Shown here piece by piece: positions 34,693 through 45,807 of a DNA stretch of 64,000 nucleotides (positions are counted from its first letter, which is position 1; each line of letters starts with the position of its first letter). The position numbers and the translations under genes are program-made. The stretch is from CAVOHU01 sp963817885. GTDB lineage: Bacteria > Acidobacteriota > Vicinamibacteria > Vicinamibacterales > JAKQTR01. The notes beneath the pieces are model-generated. The model ran no database searches. It was not told where the DNA came from and saw only the letters and a list, made by a program, of their open reading frames with translations. The DNA is taken from NCBI GenBank assembly GCA_963817885.1, contig CAWFQE010000002.1, forward strand, positions 434,001-498,000. Reading direction: 5' to 3'.

Positions 34693-35370
34693 ATGCAGCG
34701 TCGATTGCCGCGAGTGTTCCTGATGGGTCTGCTTGGTGTGGTGGCATTGGCCGCGGCGGCGGCCGCGCAGCCGCCGGTGGCGAGGCCGGTCGATCCGCCC
34801 GGGACGGTGCGCCCTGGCCAACCGGCGGCCAAGCCGGCCGATCCGGCAGGTGCGACAGCCGGGACGGGCGGCCAGGCGATACCGAAGGCGGCTGATCCTG
34901 CAGGTGCGGCCACCAGACCAGCGGGTCAGACCCCGGTCAAGCCATCGTCGCCGGCCTCACCGTCTGCCTCGCCGGCCGCGGAGCCTCCGGCACCGGCCGC
35001 TCCGACCGCCGATGACCTCGGGCTGCCCATCTACCCGGATGCGAAATTCATCGTGTCGTACGACGCGGGACTCGGCCAGAGGTTCTACCTGTTTGGCAGC
35101 ACGGCTGCATTCGGCGACGTGGTGAACTTCTACAAGCTGCAGTTGAAGCAAAGGGGCGAGCTGATCTTCGACGTGCCGGCCACGCACAGCTTCGAGGTGG
35201 GCCGGTACAAAGATACGGAAGTCGCCTTTCCGCCGGGCGTGACCGTCAAGGACTACACGTGGAACGGGTCCGAAGGCCTCCTCAATCCGAAGCCGGGCGC
35301 CACTCCGTCGCGGTACCCCACCGTGATTCAGCTGGTCCCTGCCCCACCGGGACTCGCAGACCGCCGGTAG
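34693..35370 (+). CDS. Exported protein with Ala/Pro-rich linker and unnamed C-terminal domain
   Basis: A 225-residue protein. The signal peptide (FLMGLLGVVALAAAAAAQ) is followed by a linker of about 75 residues made of loosely repeated AKPADPAGA and KAADPAGAA units. The C-terminal globular part (about 110-225) begins GLPIYPDAKFIVSYDAGLGQ and contains FYLFGSTAAFGDVVNFYKLQ and TVIQLVPAPPGLADRR. The YP-A-F-x-Y pattern with a later VNFYKxQL is seen in small uncharacterised acidobacterial proteins; I cannot name it. No RBS, since transcription probably starts at the ATG. Confidence 0.8.
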   Translation: MQRRLPRVFLMGLLGVVALAAAAAAQPPVARPVDPPGTVRPGQPAAKPADPAGATAGTGGQAIPKAADPAGAATRPAGQTPVKPSSPASPSASPAAEPPAPAAPTADDLGLPIYPDAKFIVSYDAGLGQRFYLFGSTAAFGDVVNFYKLQLKQRGELIFDVPATHSFEVGRYKDTEVAFPPGVTVKDYTWNGSEGLLNPKPGATPSRYPTVIQLVPAPPGLADRR

Positions 35371-35412
35371 GCTGACCACGCACGGCCGGCGACGAGCGGC
35401 CTGGCCGGCGTA

Positions 35413-37143
<1,731 letters not shown>

Positions 37144-37412
37144 ACAGGCGCTCCTCGAGACTGCTTACGACAACCCGCTGGCGACCGGCGGCCCGAACCT
37201 GAGCAGGCCGTGCCGGCAGGCCGCCGATCCGCACGCGTGAACACGTCCTGGCACGCCGGGAACTCCCGCCGGCATCCTGCGCGGGATGCGGCGAATCCAG
37301 GTGCGTGCGGCCGCTTCCCTGAAACGTGGTGAGGGTTGACAAGGGGGAACCAGGCAGGCCGGCTGCCGCGCTCCCTCCGCCGGTCTCAACCGGGTCAGCC
37401 TTGGGCCCCAAC

Positions 37413-37533
37413 GGGCTCCGGCGTGACCCCGCCAGAAGCGCGACAAGCGCGCGAAGAGGCGGGTCAGGTTCCAAGGGTTACGCGAGCCCGGGCAAATCGG
37501 GCTGCTTTCTCAATCCTTTTCGGATTCCCCTGG
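37413..37533 (-). ncRNA. TPP (THI-box) riboswitch in the thiC leader
   Basis: On the minus strand the leader reads CCAGGGGAATCC, an AATCC/GGATT hairpin, TTGAGA (the CUGAGA element), an insert, AACCCTTGGAACCTGA (the ACCCUU...GAACCUGA core), a CCCGCC...GGCGGG stem, then GTCACGCCGGAG in place of the usual GUAAUGCCGGCG. The order and spacing match the THI element. The CCCGCC/GGCGGG arm is longer than average. It is followed by about 270 bases of leader before thiC, which could hold an attenuator. Confidence 0.88.
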
Positions 37534-37545
37534 CGGCTTTTACTG

Positions 37546-37551
37546 ACTATA
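37546..37551 (-). promoter_or_regulatory. Probable -10 box for the riboswitch transcript
   Basis: TATAGT on the minus strand, 12 bases before the start of the THI element. No clear -35. Confidence 0.5.
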
Positions 37552-37757
37552 GCACGGCACGCGGCGCGCGGCTGGCGGCTGGCAGCTCGCGCCGATTGTG
37601 CGGCGGCACCGGTCGGCCAGCGGCGCTGGAAGGACGCCCCTGGCGGGACGTGGCTCGCCCGCCTGCGGGCCTTGGCGGACACCCGCCTGCTTGCGGCCCG
37701 ATCTGTGGCATGATCCCCGCGCCCGCAGGTCCGGCCCTCGAGCCAAGGAGATCGCAC

Positions 37758-39815
37758 ATGCACCGTTTCGGTCGATGCCTGCTCATCGTGATCCTGGCGG
37801 CAGCCATCTCGCTGCCAGCCTCCGCCCAGTCCAGGGCGAAGCTGCTGACGAAGGATTCGTTCTACCAGATGGAGTCGGTCTCGAACCCGCAGATCTCCCC
37901 GGACGGATCGGAGATCGTGTTCTCGCGCGGGTTCGTCGACCTCATGAAGGACCAGAACGCATCGAACGTCTGGGTCGTCGACGCGAAAGGTGAGCGGCTC
38001 CGCCAGCTCACCGACGGTCCCTGGCGCGATTCGGCGCCCGTGTGGTCGCCCGACGGGAAGCGCATCGCGTTCCTGTCGGATCGCTCCGGGAGCACGCAGC
38101 TGCACGTGATGTGGGTGGCAACGCGCGAGACGCTGCAGCTCACGCACGTCGAGCGGGCGCCGGGATCGGTGAAGTGGTCGCCCGACGGCAAGCTCCTCCT
38201 CTTCACGACCAGCATCCCCGACGACACGCCGCTGCTGCCGGTGAAGCTCCCGGCCAGCCCGCGCGGCGCCCAGCTCGCTCGCGGAGCGGTGATTGTCGAC
38301 CGGCTGTCCTGGGGGTCTGACGGCACGGGACCAACGACCAAGAGCTTCACGCAGGTGTTCACCGTCGACGCCTGGACCGGCGGCACGCCGCGTCAAATCA
38401 CGTCGGGCAGTTTCAATCACAGCGCCCCGGAGTGGTCCGCCGACAGCAAGTCGGTGTACGTATCGGGCATCCGCAAGCCGGATGCCGAGTATCTGCGTGG
38501 CGACTCGGAGATTTACGTGATCGACCTGGCGGCGCTCGGCGTCAGGCCGCTCACCGACCGGAAGGGGCCCGACACCAACCCACTCGTGTCGCCCGATGGA
38601 CGCCTGGTCGCCTACACGGGCTACGACGACAAGAACCTGACGAGCACGCTGTCGGACCTCTACCTGATGGACGCCTCGGGCGGCGGCAAGCGGCTCTGGG
38701 CAGGCAACCTGCCGAGCTCGCCGGGCGGCGTCGACTGGGCCGCCGACGGAACGGGCGTTTACTACTCGATGGAAGAGCAGGGCGAGGCCAACGAGTACTT
38801 CCTCCCGGTGGCCGCAGGCGGCGTGCCGAAGAAGATCACGACCGGCGCCCACATGCTGACCGCGCTCTCGTTCGCGCGTACCGGGCAGGTGGCCGCGATC
38901 AAATCGACACCGACCCAGCCCGCCGTCCTGGTGACCTTCACGCTCACGAAGCCCGCCGAGATGAAGACGCTCGTCGATGTCAACGCCGACGTCCTCGACG
39001 GCGTCACGCTCGCCGGCACCGAAGAAGTCACCTACTCGTCGCCGGACGGCCTGAAGATCCAGGGCTGGCTGATGAAGCCCGCCAATTTCGACCCGGCGAA
39101 GAAGTATCCCATGGTGCTCTGGATCCATGGCGGGCCGTGGAGCATGTACAACGTCGCGTGGAGCTGGGCGTTCCAGAACTGGGCCGCCAACGGCTATGCC
39201 GTGCTCTGGACCAACCCGCGCGGGTCCACCGGCTACGGCCAGTCGTTCGTCAACGGCATTCAGTTCTCATATCCGGGCAAGGACTACGACGACCTGATGG
39301 CCGGCGTGGACGCGGCTCTCGCGAAGGGCTGGATCGACAAGGACAATCTGTTCGTGTGCGGCGGGTCGGGCGGCGGCCTGCTCACGGCGTGGATCGTCGG
39401 CCACACCACCCGCTTCCGCGCGGCGGTCTCGATGCGGCCGGTCATCGACTGGCACTCGTTCGTCGGCAACACCGACGGAGCGAGCTGGTACCGGCAATTC
39501 CAGAAGTTCCCGTGGGAAGATCCGATGGAGTACGCCGTCCGCTCGCCGCTCAACTACGTCGCGAACGTGACGACGCCGACGATGATCATGACGGGCGAGG
39601 CGGACCTGCGGACGCCGATTACGCAGACCGAGGAGTTTTATCGCGCGTTGAAGATGGTGCGCAAGGCCGACACGCTGATGGTGCGGATGCCGGAGGAGTT
39701 CCACGGCTGGCGGCGTCCCTCGCACCAGCTGCTGCAGCAGCTCTACCTGATGGCGTGGTTCGAGAAGTACCGCACCAAGGAGAGCAAGGCGGTCTCGATG
39801 GTCGTTGATCGCTGA
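37758..39815 (+). CDS. S9 family prolyl oligopeptidase-type peptidase
   Basis: A 685-residue exported enzyme. A signal peptide of about 24 residues (FGRCLLIVILAAAISLPASA) follows ATG 37758, which has AAGGAG seven bases upstream. Residues 40-400 form a beta-propeller with TolB-like blades (ISPDGSEIVFSRG, WSPDGKRIAFLSDRSG, VSPDGRLVAYTGYDD). The catalytic domain has WIHGGPWSMYN, CGGSGGGLLTAW (Ser), TGEADLRTPITQTEEFY (Asp) and EEFHGW (His). It cleaves peptides in the periplasm or outside, probably with DPP-IV/acylaminoacyl-type specificity. Gene stands alone upstream of an esterase. Confidence 0.94.
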   Translation: MHRFGRCLLIVILAAAISLPASAQSRAKLLTKDSFYQMESVSNPQISPDGSEIVFSRGFVDLMKDQNASNVWVVDAKGERLRQLTDGPWRDSAPVWSPDGKRIAFLSDRSGSTQLHVMWVATRETLQLTHVERAPGSVKWSPDGKLLLFTTSIPDDTPLLPVKLPASPRGAQLARGAVIVDRLSWGSDGTGPTTKSFTQVFTVDAWTGGTPRQITSGSFNHSAPEWSADSKSVYVSGIRKPDAEYLRGDSEIYVIDLAALGVRPLTDRKGPDTNPLVSPDGRLVAYTGYDDKNLTSTLSDLYLMDASGGGKRLWAGNLPSSPGGVDWAADGTGVYYSMEEQGEANEYFLPVAAGGVPKKITTGAHMLTALSFARTGQVAAIKSTPTQPAVLVTFTLTKPAEMKTLVDVNADVLDGVTLAGTEEVTYSSPDGLKIQGWLMKPANFDPAKKYPMVLWIHGGPWSMYNVAWSWAFQNWAANGYAVLWTNPRGSTGYGQSFVNGIQFSYPGKDYDDLMAGVDAALAKGWIDKDNLFVCGGSGGGLLTAWIVGHTTRFRAAVSMRPVIDWHSFVGNTDGASWYRQFQKFPWEDPMEYAVRSPLNYVANVTTPTMIMTGEADLRTPITQTEEFYRALKMVRKADTLMVRMPEEFHGWRRPSHQLLQQLYLMAWFEKYRTKESKAVSMVVDR

Positions 39816-39941
39816 GTCGAGTCGTTCGAGTCGACCGGCAGCAGGCCGCGCGGCCGTGGTGTGAGGCTGGCGAGGGCCGGCGGATCAGGGCGGCGCCGCA
39901 CGGCCATGCCCCGATGTCCGTCCGTTCGAAGGAGTCGCCCG

Positions 39942-41562
39942 ATGTGTCGTCCACTTGCGGTGTTGGCCGTTGTCTTCGTCGTGACCGTCCCGTCCAGCGC
40001 CTTGGCGCAGGCGCGCCCGCCGGTCCGATTCGAGGTGTCCTTTCCCGCCGCCGTCTCGTCCCTGCCCGTGACCGGTCGCGTATACGTGATGATCACCCGC
40101 AGCGGCGAGCGCGAGCCGCGCCTGCAGCTGAACCAGGTGGACGGGATTCCGTTCTTCGGCCGCGATGTCGAGCGCATCGCACCCGGAACGATCACGGTCA
40201 TCGACGACTCGGTGCCTGGCTATCCGGTCGCCAGCCTCCGCGACATCCCGCCCGGCGAGTACTACGTGCAGGCCTTCGTCAACCTGTACTCGGAGTTCAA
40301 GCGGGCCGACGGCCACGTCGTGTGGATGCACGACGATCAATGGGAAGGCCAGCGCTGGGAGACATCGCCGGGCAACCTCTTCAGTACGCCGCAGAAGATC
40401 CGGCTCGACCGGTCGGCGGGCTATCGCGTCGCGCTCGTGGCCGACCAGAAGATCCCGCCGGTCGTCGTGCCCGCCGATACGAAGTACGTGAAGCGCATCA
40501 AGTTCCAGAGCCCGATGTTGACGAAGTTCTGGGGCCGCCCGGTCTTCCTCGGCGCGACCGTGCTGCTGCCGCGCACCTACGACGAAGAGACGATTTCCTA
40601 TCCCGTCCTCTACGTGCAGGGCCATTTCTCGCTCTCCCCGCCGCTCGGCTTCAGGGAGGGGGGCGAGACGTACCAGGCCTGGATGCGGGACGATTTCCCG
40701 CGCATGGTTGTCGTCACGTTCCAGCACCCCAACCCGTACTACGACGACTCGTACGCGGTGAATTCGGCAAACGTCGGCCCGTACGGCGATGCGCTCCTGC
40801 AGGAGCTGATCCCGGAGGTCGAGACACGTTTCCGGGTGATCCGCGAGCCCTATGCGCGCCTGCTGGCTGGCGGATCGACCGGCGGCTGGGAAGCGCTGGC
40901 GCTCCAGCTCTTCCATCCGGATTTCTTCGGCGGGACATGGTGCTACTGCCCGGACCCGGTGAGCTTCTCCGGCTACGAAGGCGTGGACGTCTACAAGGAC
41001 GACAACGCGTTCTACAAGCAGCACGAGTGGTACCGCGTGCCGACGCCGAACATCCGCGACACCTTCGGCGAGCCCCAGCTCACCGTGCAGCAGAAGATCC
41101 AGTGGGAGCTGGTGAGCGGCACCCGGGGCCGGTCGGGCCGGCAGATGGACATCTGGAGCGCGGTGTTCGGGCCGGTCGGCCCCGACGGGTACTTCCGTCC
41201 GCTCATCGATCCGAAAACCGGCGTTATCGACCGCGAGGTCGCCGGCTACTGGAAGGAGCACTACGATCTGCTCGCGCTCATGCAGCGCAACTGGGCGACG
41301 CTCGGACCCAAGATCGTCGACAAGCTCTACGTCTACGTCGGCGACATGGACACCTATCAACTCGACAAGGGCGTGGTGCTGCTCGATCAGTGGATGAAGA
41401 CGACCCGTGATCCGTCACTACCCGGGGTTCTTCATGTACGGGGATCGCAAGCCCCATTGCTGGAGCGGGCCGGTCAGTCAGGCCGAGCGGCTGAAAGAGA
41501 TGGCGCAATTCGTCATCAGGAAGAAACCGGCGGGTGCGACGACGCCGTGGTGGAAATACTGA
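39942..41562 (+). pseudogene. Exported esterase-like alpha/beta hydrolase, C-terminal frameshift
   Basis: ATG 39942 follows GAAGGAG by seven bases and begins a signal peptide (LAVLAVVFVVTVPSSALAQ). The domain includes VLYVQGHFSLSPPLG, VVVTFQHPNPYYDDSY, GGSTGGWEALALQ (nucleophile Ser) and DKLYVYVGDMDTYQLDKG (probable Asp region). Coding is normal to about 41410. Then the continuing family-like sequence, HYPGFFMYGDRKPHCWSGPV to the end TTPWWKY, is in another frame, stopping at 41562. A single extra base near 41413-41415 would restore it (DPHYPG). Without the fix the frame runs on to 41861 with unrelated sequence. It may be an assembly error. Confidence 0.8.
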
Positions 41563-41569
41563 GAGGCTG

Positions 41570-44113
41570 CTACCTGGTTCCCTGCAGTTTGCGGAAGGCC
41601 TCGGCCATGGCGGTCGAGGCGCGGCTCGCGGGCGGCGACGGACGGCTGGCGGCCGGTGGCTGGCGGCTCGCGGGCGTTGCCACCTTCGCACCGTCAGCGT
41701 CGCGGGGACCCATGTGCTGGCGGCTCGCGGATGACGGCGGAAGGCCGACGGGAGGGCGATGGGCGTCGGCCGACCGACGATGGTTGGCGGCTGGCGCCGC
41801 CGTCGCACCATCCGCGCTCTGGCGCGGCGCGGGTGGCACCCTCTTCCGCTCGCGGCGTTGATCCGTCGGAACCCCGCCGCTGCGCTCCGGCGCCCCATCG
41901 CGCGGATTCGCCGGCGATACGCCGCTCTTCATCGTCAGTCCGGCGCGGCGCCGTTTCAAGTCGACCTCGAGCACCGTCACCTTGACGATGTCGCCGGCCT
42001 TGACGACCTCGCGCGGATCCTTGACGAAGCGATCGGCGAGCTGCGAGACGTGCACGAGGCCGTCCTGGTGCACGCCGATGTCGACGAACGCGCCGAAGTT
42101 GGTGACGTTGGTCACGACGCCCTCGAGCGTCATGCCGGGCTGCAGATCCTCCAGATCTTCGACGCCCTCACGGAAGACAGCCGTCTTGAACTCCGGCCGC
42201 GGATCGCGCCCGGGCTTCTCGAGCTCGGCCAGGATGTCCTGCACCGTCGGCACGCCGAACCGCTCGTCGGCGAAGCTGGCGGCCGCGAGGCCTCGCAGCA
42301 GCTTCACGTCGCCAATCAGTGAGGGCAGCGGCCGGCCGGTCGCGTGCGATGATCCGTTCGACCACCGGGTACGCCTCCGGGTGGACGCCGGAGGCATCGA
42401 GCGGGTTCGTCGCCGTTCGGAATCCGCAGGAAGCCCGCGGCCAGCTCGAACGTCTTCTCGCCGAACCGCGGCACCTGTCTTCAGCTCGTCGCGCGTCGTG
42501 AAGGCCCCGTGCTCGTCGCGGTACGTCGACCAGGCTCGACGCCAGCCGCGCGTTCAGGCCCGAGATGCGCGCCAGCAGCGCGACCGACGCCGTGTTGACG
42601 TCGGCCCCGACCCGTTGACGCAGTCCTCGACCACCGCGTCGAGCGTGCGCGCCAGGGCGGGCTGGCTGACATCGTGCTGGTACTGCCCGACGCCGATGGC
42701 CTTCGGATCGATCTTGACCAGCTCGGCCAGCGGGTCCTGCAGCCGCCGGGCGATCGAGACCGCGCCGCGCAGCGACACGTCGAGGTCCGGGAATTCGCGT
42801 GCGGCCAGCTCGGAGGCGGAGTAGACGGAAGCGCCCGCCTCCGACACGACGACCTTGTGAACCTGCAGCGCCGGATACCGCGACATCAGGTCCGACACCA
42901 GCTTGTCGGTTTCGCGCGAGGCGGTGCCGTTGCCGATGCTGACGAGCTCGACGTGGTGGCGCGCCGCGAGCGCGGCGAGCACGGCGATGCGACTGGTCCC
43001 ACTCGTTGCGCGGCACGTGCGGATAGATGGTGGCCGTGTCGACCAGCTTTCCCGTGGCGTCGACCACGGCCACCTTCACGCCCGGTGCGCAGCCCCGGAT
43101 CCAGGCCGAGCGTGGGCCGCGTGCCGGCGGGGGCCGCCAGCAGCAGGTCGCGCAGGTTCGTCCCGAACACGCGGATGGCTTCCAGCTCGGCAGCCTCGCG
43201 GATCGTGGTCATCAGGTCGGTTTCCAGGTGCACCGACAGCTTCGCGTGCCAGCAGGCGCGAACCGTCTCCTGCAGCCACGCGTCGCCCGGCCTCGGAGAC
43301 GCCCCGCGCGCGAGATCGATGCCGGTGCGACGGGCGATGATCGCCTCGGGGGCGGTCGGCAGCCGCGCCGCGAAGCGCTCCTCTTCGGCCTCGGGGAGCG
43401 ACAACTCGATCTTCAGGTAGCCGTCCTTCCGCCCGCGGAAGAGCGCCAGGGCGCGGTGGGACGGAATCGTGCGGAACAGCTCGCGGGCCGAGAAGTAGTC
43501 GGAGAACTTGATGCCCTCCTCTTCCTTCCCGTCGATCACCTTCGACCGCAGATCGGCGTGCGCCCAGAGGTACTCGCGCAGCGTGCCGACCAGCTCCGGG
43601 TCTTCCGCGAATCGCTCGATCAGGATCCAGCGCGCTCCGTCGAGTGCCGCGGCGGCATCGGCCACGCCGCGCTCGGGGTCGACAAACGGGAGCGCGCGCG
43701 CCTCGGGCGCCATCGACGGGTCGGCGAGCAGCAGATCCGCGAGCGGCTCGAGCCCGGCCTCCCGCGCGATCATGCCCTCGCGTCCGCCGCTTCGGCTTGT
43801 AGGGCAGGTAGAGATCCTCGAGCCGCACCTTCGTGTCGGCCCCACGGATCGCCGCCTCCAGTTCGGGCGTGAGCTTGCCCTGATCGGCGATGCTCTGCAG
43901 CACCGTGGCGCGCCGCTCCTCGAGCTCGCGCAGGTAACCGAGCCGCTCCTCGAGCGTGCGCAATTGCGTGTCGTCGAGGCCGCCGGTCGCTTCCTTGCGG
44001 TAGCGCGCGACGAAGGGCACCGTCGCGCCTTCGTCGAGCAGCCTGGCGGCCGATTCGACCTGGGACGGATTGACTGACAGCTCCGCGGCGATCCGATCGA
44101 CGATCGAGGGCAT
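41570..44113 (-). pseudogene. tex: Transcription accessory protein Tex, interrupted by about eight frameshifts
   Basis: All Tex domains are present but in changing frames: N-terminal helical part (IVDRIAAELSVNPSQVESAA, ATVPFVARYRKEATGGLDD), YqgF-like domain (LGLDPGLRTG then VKVAVVDATGKLVDTATIYP), helix-hairpin-helix part (VNTASVALLARISGLNARLA) and S1 domain (GVVTNVTNFGAFVDIGVHQD). Breaks fall near 43776, 43082, 42990, 42612, 42526, 42475, 42409 and 42345; seven look like one extra base and one (42612) like one missing. Amino-acid conservation between breaks is high and no in-frame stops are needed. The C-terminal tail after S1 is encoded by GC-rich repeats. Tex binds RNA and affects transcription. 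Start ATG 44113 follows the rlmI stop directly. Confidence 0.85.
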
Positions 44114-45280
44114 TTATTCCAGCTTCCGGAGGATGAAACACTTGAGGTAGTAGGTTTCGGGCACGCCGAGCAGCACGGGATGGTCGCGCGACTGCATGCG
44201 CTTCTCCATCACCACCACTTTCGCGTGCGCATCGACCGACGCTTCGTAGACGATCTGGCCGAGCGTGCCCTCGTCGATATGGTAGGAACAGCTGCAGGTC
44301 ACCAGCGTACCGCCGGGCCGGAGCACCTTCAGGGCGCGCAGGTTGATTTCCTTGTACCCCGCCATGGCCCGCTCCACCGAGTCGCGGCTCTTGGCGAAGG
44401 CCGGCGGGTCGAGCACGATCGTGTCGAATCGCTCGCCGGCCCGCTCGAGGTGCCGCAGCTCGTCGAACACGTTCGCGGCGCGGGCCTCGAGATTCCCGAT
44501 GTGGTTGCGCTCGGCGTTCCGCCTGATCTGCTCGACGGCCTCGTCCGAGACGTCGATGGCCAGCACCGACTCGCAGGCGGACGCCAGCTGCAGGGCGAAG
44601 CCCCCGTGGTAGCTGAAGCAGTCGAGCAGGCGCCCGCGCGCGTAGGCCCGGGCGGCCGCCCGGTTCTCGCGCTGATCCAGGAAGAGCCCGGTCTTCTGGC
44701 CGTGCCAGACATCCACGTCCTGCCGGATGGCGCCGTCGCGGACCTCGATGACGGGCGGCACGTCGCCATGCAGCAGCCTGACGTCGGACTCGAGCCCTTC
44801 GAGCTGGCGCACCTTGAGATCGTCGCGCGCGAGAATGCCGGCCGGGCTCACCTGCTCGACCAGGATGCCGACGATCTCCGGCAGCAGCCGCTCCATGCCC
44901 TGCGAGAGCGCCTGCACGACCAGGTATCGGTCGTACCGATCGACGACGAGCGAGGGAAGCAGGTCGGCCTCGCCGTGCACCATCCGGAAGGCTGTCGCGT
45001 CGATCTGCAGGCCCGCCCGAAACGCGGCGGCGGCGCGGATGCGATCGCGCCACAGGTCCGGGCCGGCCGGCGCGTCGCCCAGGGTCAGCATCCGCACGGC
45101 GATCTGCGATCGGTCGCTGTAGAGCGCCCGGCCGACCGGCCGTCCCCGCGCGTTCATCACGCGGACCACGTCGCCGCCCTCGGCCTGCACCTCGCGGACG
45201 TCGCTCCGGTAGACCCAGGGATGTGCGGCGCGGACGCGTTCTTCACCGCGCGAAGAGATGACGAGTGTCGGTTCGGTCAT
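44114..45280 (-). CDS. rlmI: Class I SAM-dependent rRNA methyltransferase, RlmI family
   Basis: A 388-residue enzyme; ATG 45280 gives MTEPTLVISSRGEERVRAAH, the PUA domain start. It has HPWVYRSDV, the SAM fold with GRLLDCFSYHGGFALQLAS and DVSDEAVEQIRRNAERN, the catalytic motif DPPAFAKSRD and the second cysteine motif TCSCSYHI. It methylates a 23S rRNA cytosine at C5. Close relatives include YccW. The RBS is weak, so a start at about 45310 is possible. Directly followed by tex. Confidence 0.92.
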   Translation of the reverse strand: MTEPTLVISSRGEERVRAAHPWVYRSDVREVQAEGGDVVRVMNARGRPVGRALYSDRSQIAVRMLTLGDAPAGPDLWRDRIRAAAAFRAGLQIDATAFRMVHGEADLLPSLVVDRYDRYLVVQALSQGMERLLPEIVGILVEQVSPAGILARDDLKVRQLEGLESDVRLLHGDVPPVIEVRDGAIRQDVDVWHGQKTGLFLDQRENRAAARAYARGRLLDCFSYHGGFALQLASACESVLAIDVSDEAVEQIRRNAERNHIGNLEARAANVFDELRHLERAGERFDTIVLDPPAFAKSRDSVERAMAGYKEINLRALKVLRPGGTLVTCSCSYHIDEGTLGQIVYEASVDAHAKVVVMEKRMQSRDHPVLLGVPETYYLKCFILRKLE

Positions 45281-45351
45281 GGTTCGGGTGTGATCCAGCC
45301 TTCCCATCATCCGAAATCCCACCGGGGAAATCGAGTAGAATTCCTATCATT

Positions 45352-45807
45352 GTGAAGATCGCACTCGCCGCCGATCACGCCGGCTTCCCGCTCAAGGCCG
45401 AGATTGCCCGCTACCTCGCGCAACAGGCCATCCCGTTCGAGGATTTCGGAACGTCGAGCACCGACTCGGTGGACTACCCGGATTTTGCGGATGAAGTCGC
45501 CACGCGGGTGTCCGCCGGCACGTTCGACGTCGGCATCCTCATCTGCGGCACCGGCGTAGGCATGGCCATCGCGGCCAACAAGGTCGTGGGCATCCGGGCC
45601 GCGCCGATCTGCGATATCGAGACCGCGCGGCTGAGCCGGGAGCACAACAACGCGAACGTGCTCACGCTCGGCGCGCGCGTCACGCCCGTGGATCGCGCGC
45701 TGGCCATCGTCCACACCTTCCTCGAGACCCCCTTCGCGGGCGGACGCCACCTCCGCCGCATCGAAAAGATCGCCAGACTGGAAACCAGGAATCACCAGAA
45801 GCCATGA
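45352..45807 (+). CDS. rpiB: Ribose 5-phosphate isomerase B
   Basis: A 151-residue isomerase starting with GTG 45352 (VKIALAADHAGFPLKAEIAR). Motifs: AADHAGFPLK, FGTSSTDSVDYPDFA and LICGTGVGMAIAANKV with the catalytic Cys. It interconverts ribose-5-P and ribulose-5-P. TAGAAT lies ten bases before the GTG and no RBS is visible, so the leader is very short. The stop overlaps glyA (ATGA). Confidence 0.95.
   Translation: MKIALAADHAGFPLKAEIARYLAQQAIPFEDFGTSSTDSVDYPDFADEVATRVSAGTFDVGILICGTGVGMAIAANKVVGIRAAPICDIETARLSREHNNANVLTLGARVTPVDRALAIVHTFLETPFAGGRHLRRIEKIARLETRNHQKP

Noticed and set aside
42168..43079. Separate genes inside tex
   Set aside because: They are pieces of Tex in different frames joined by indels; each piece matches consecutive parts of the same family.
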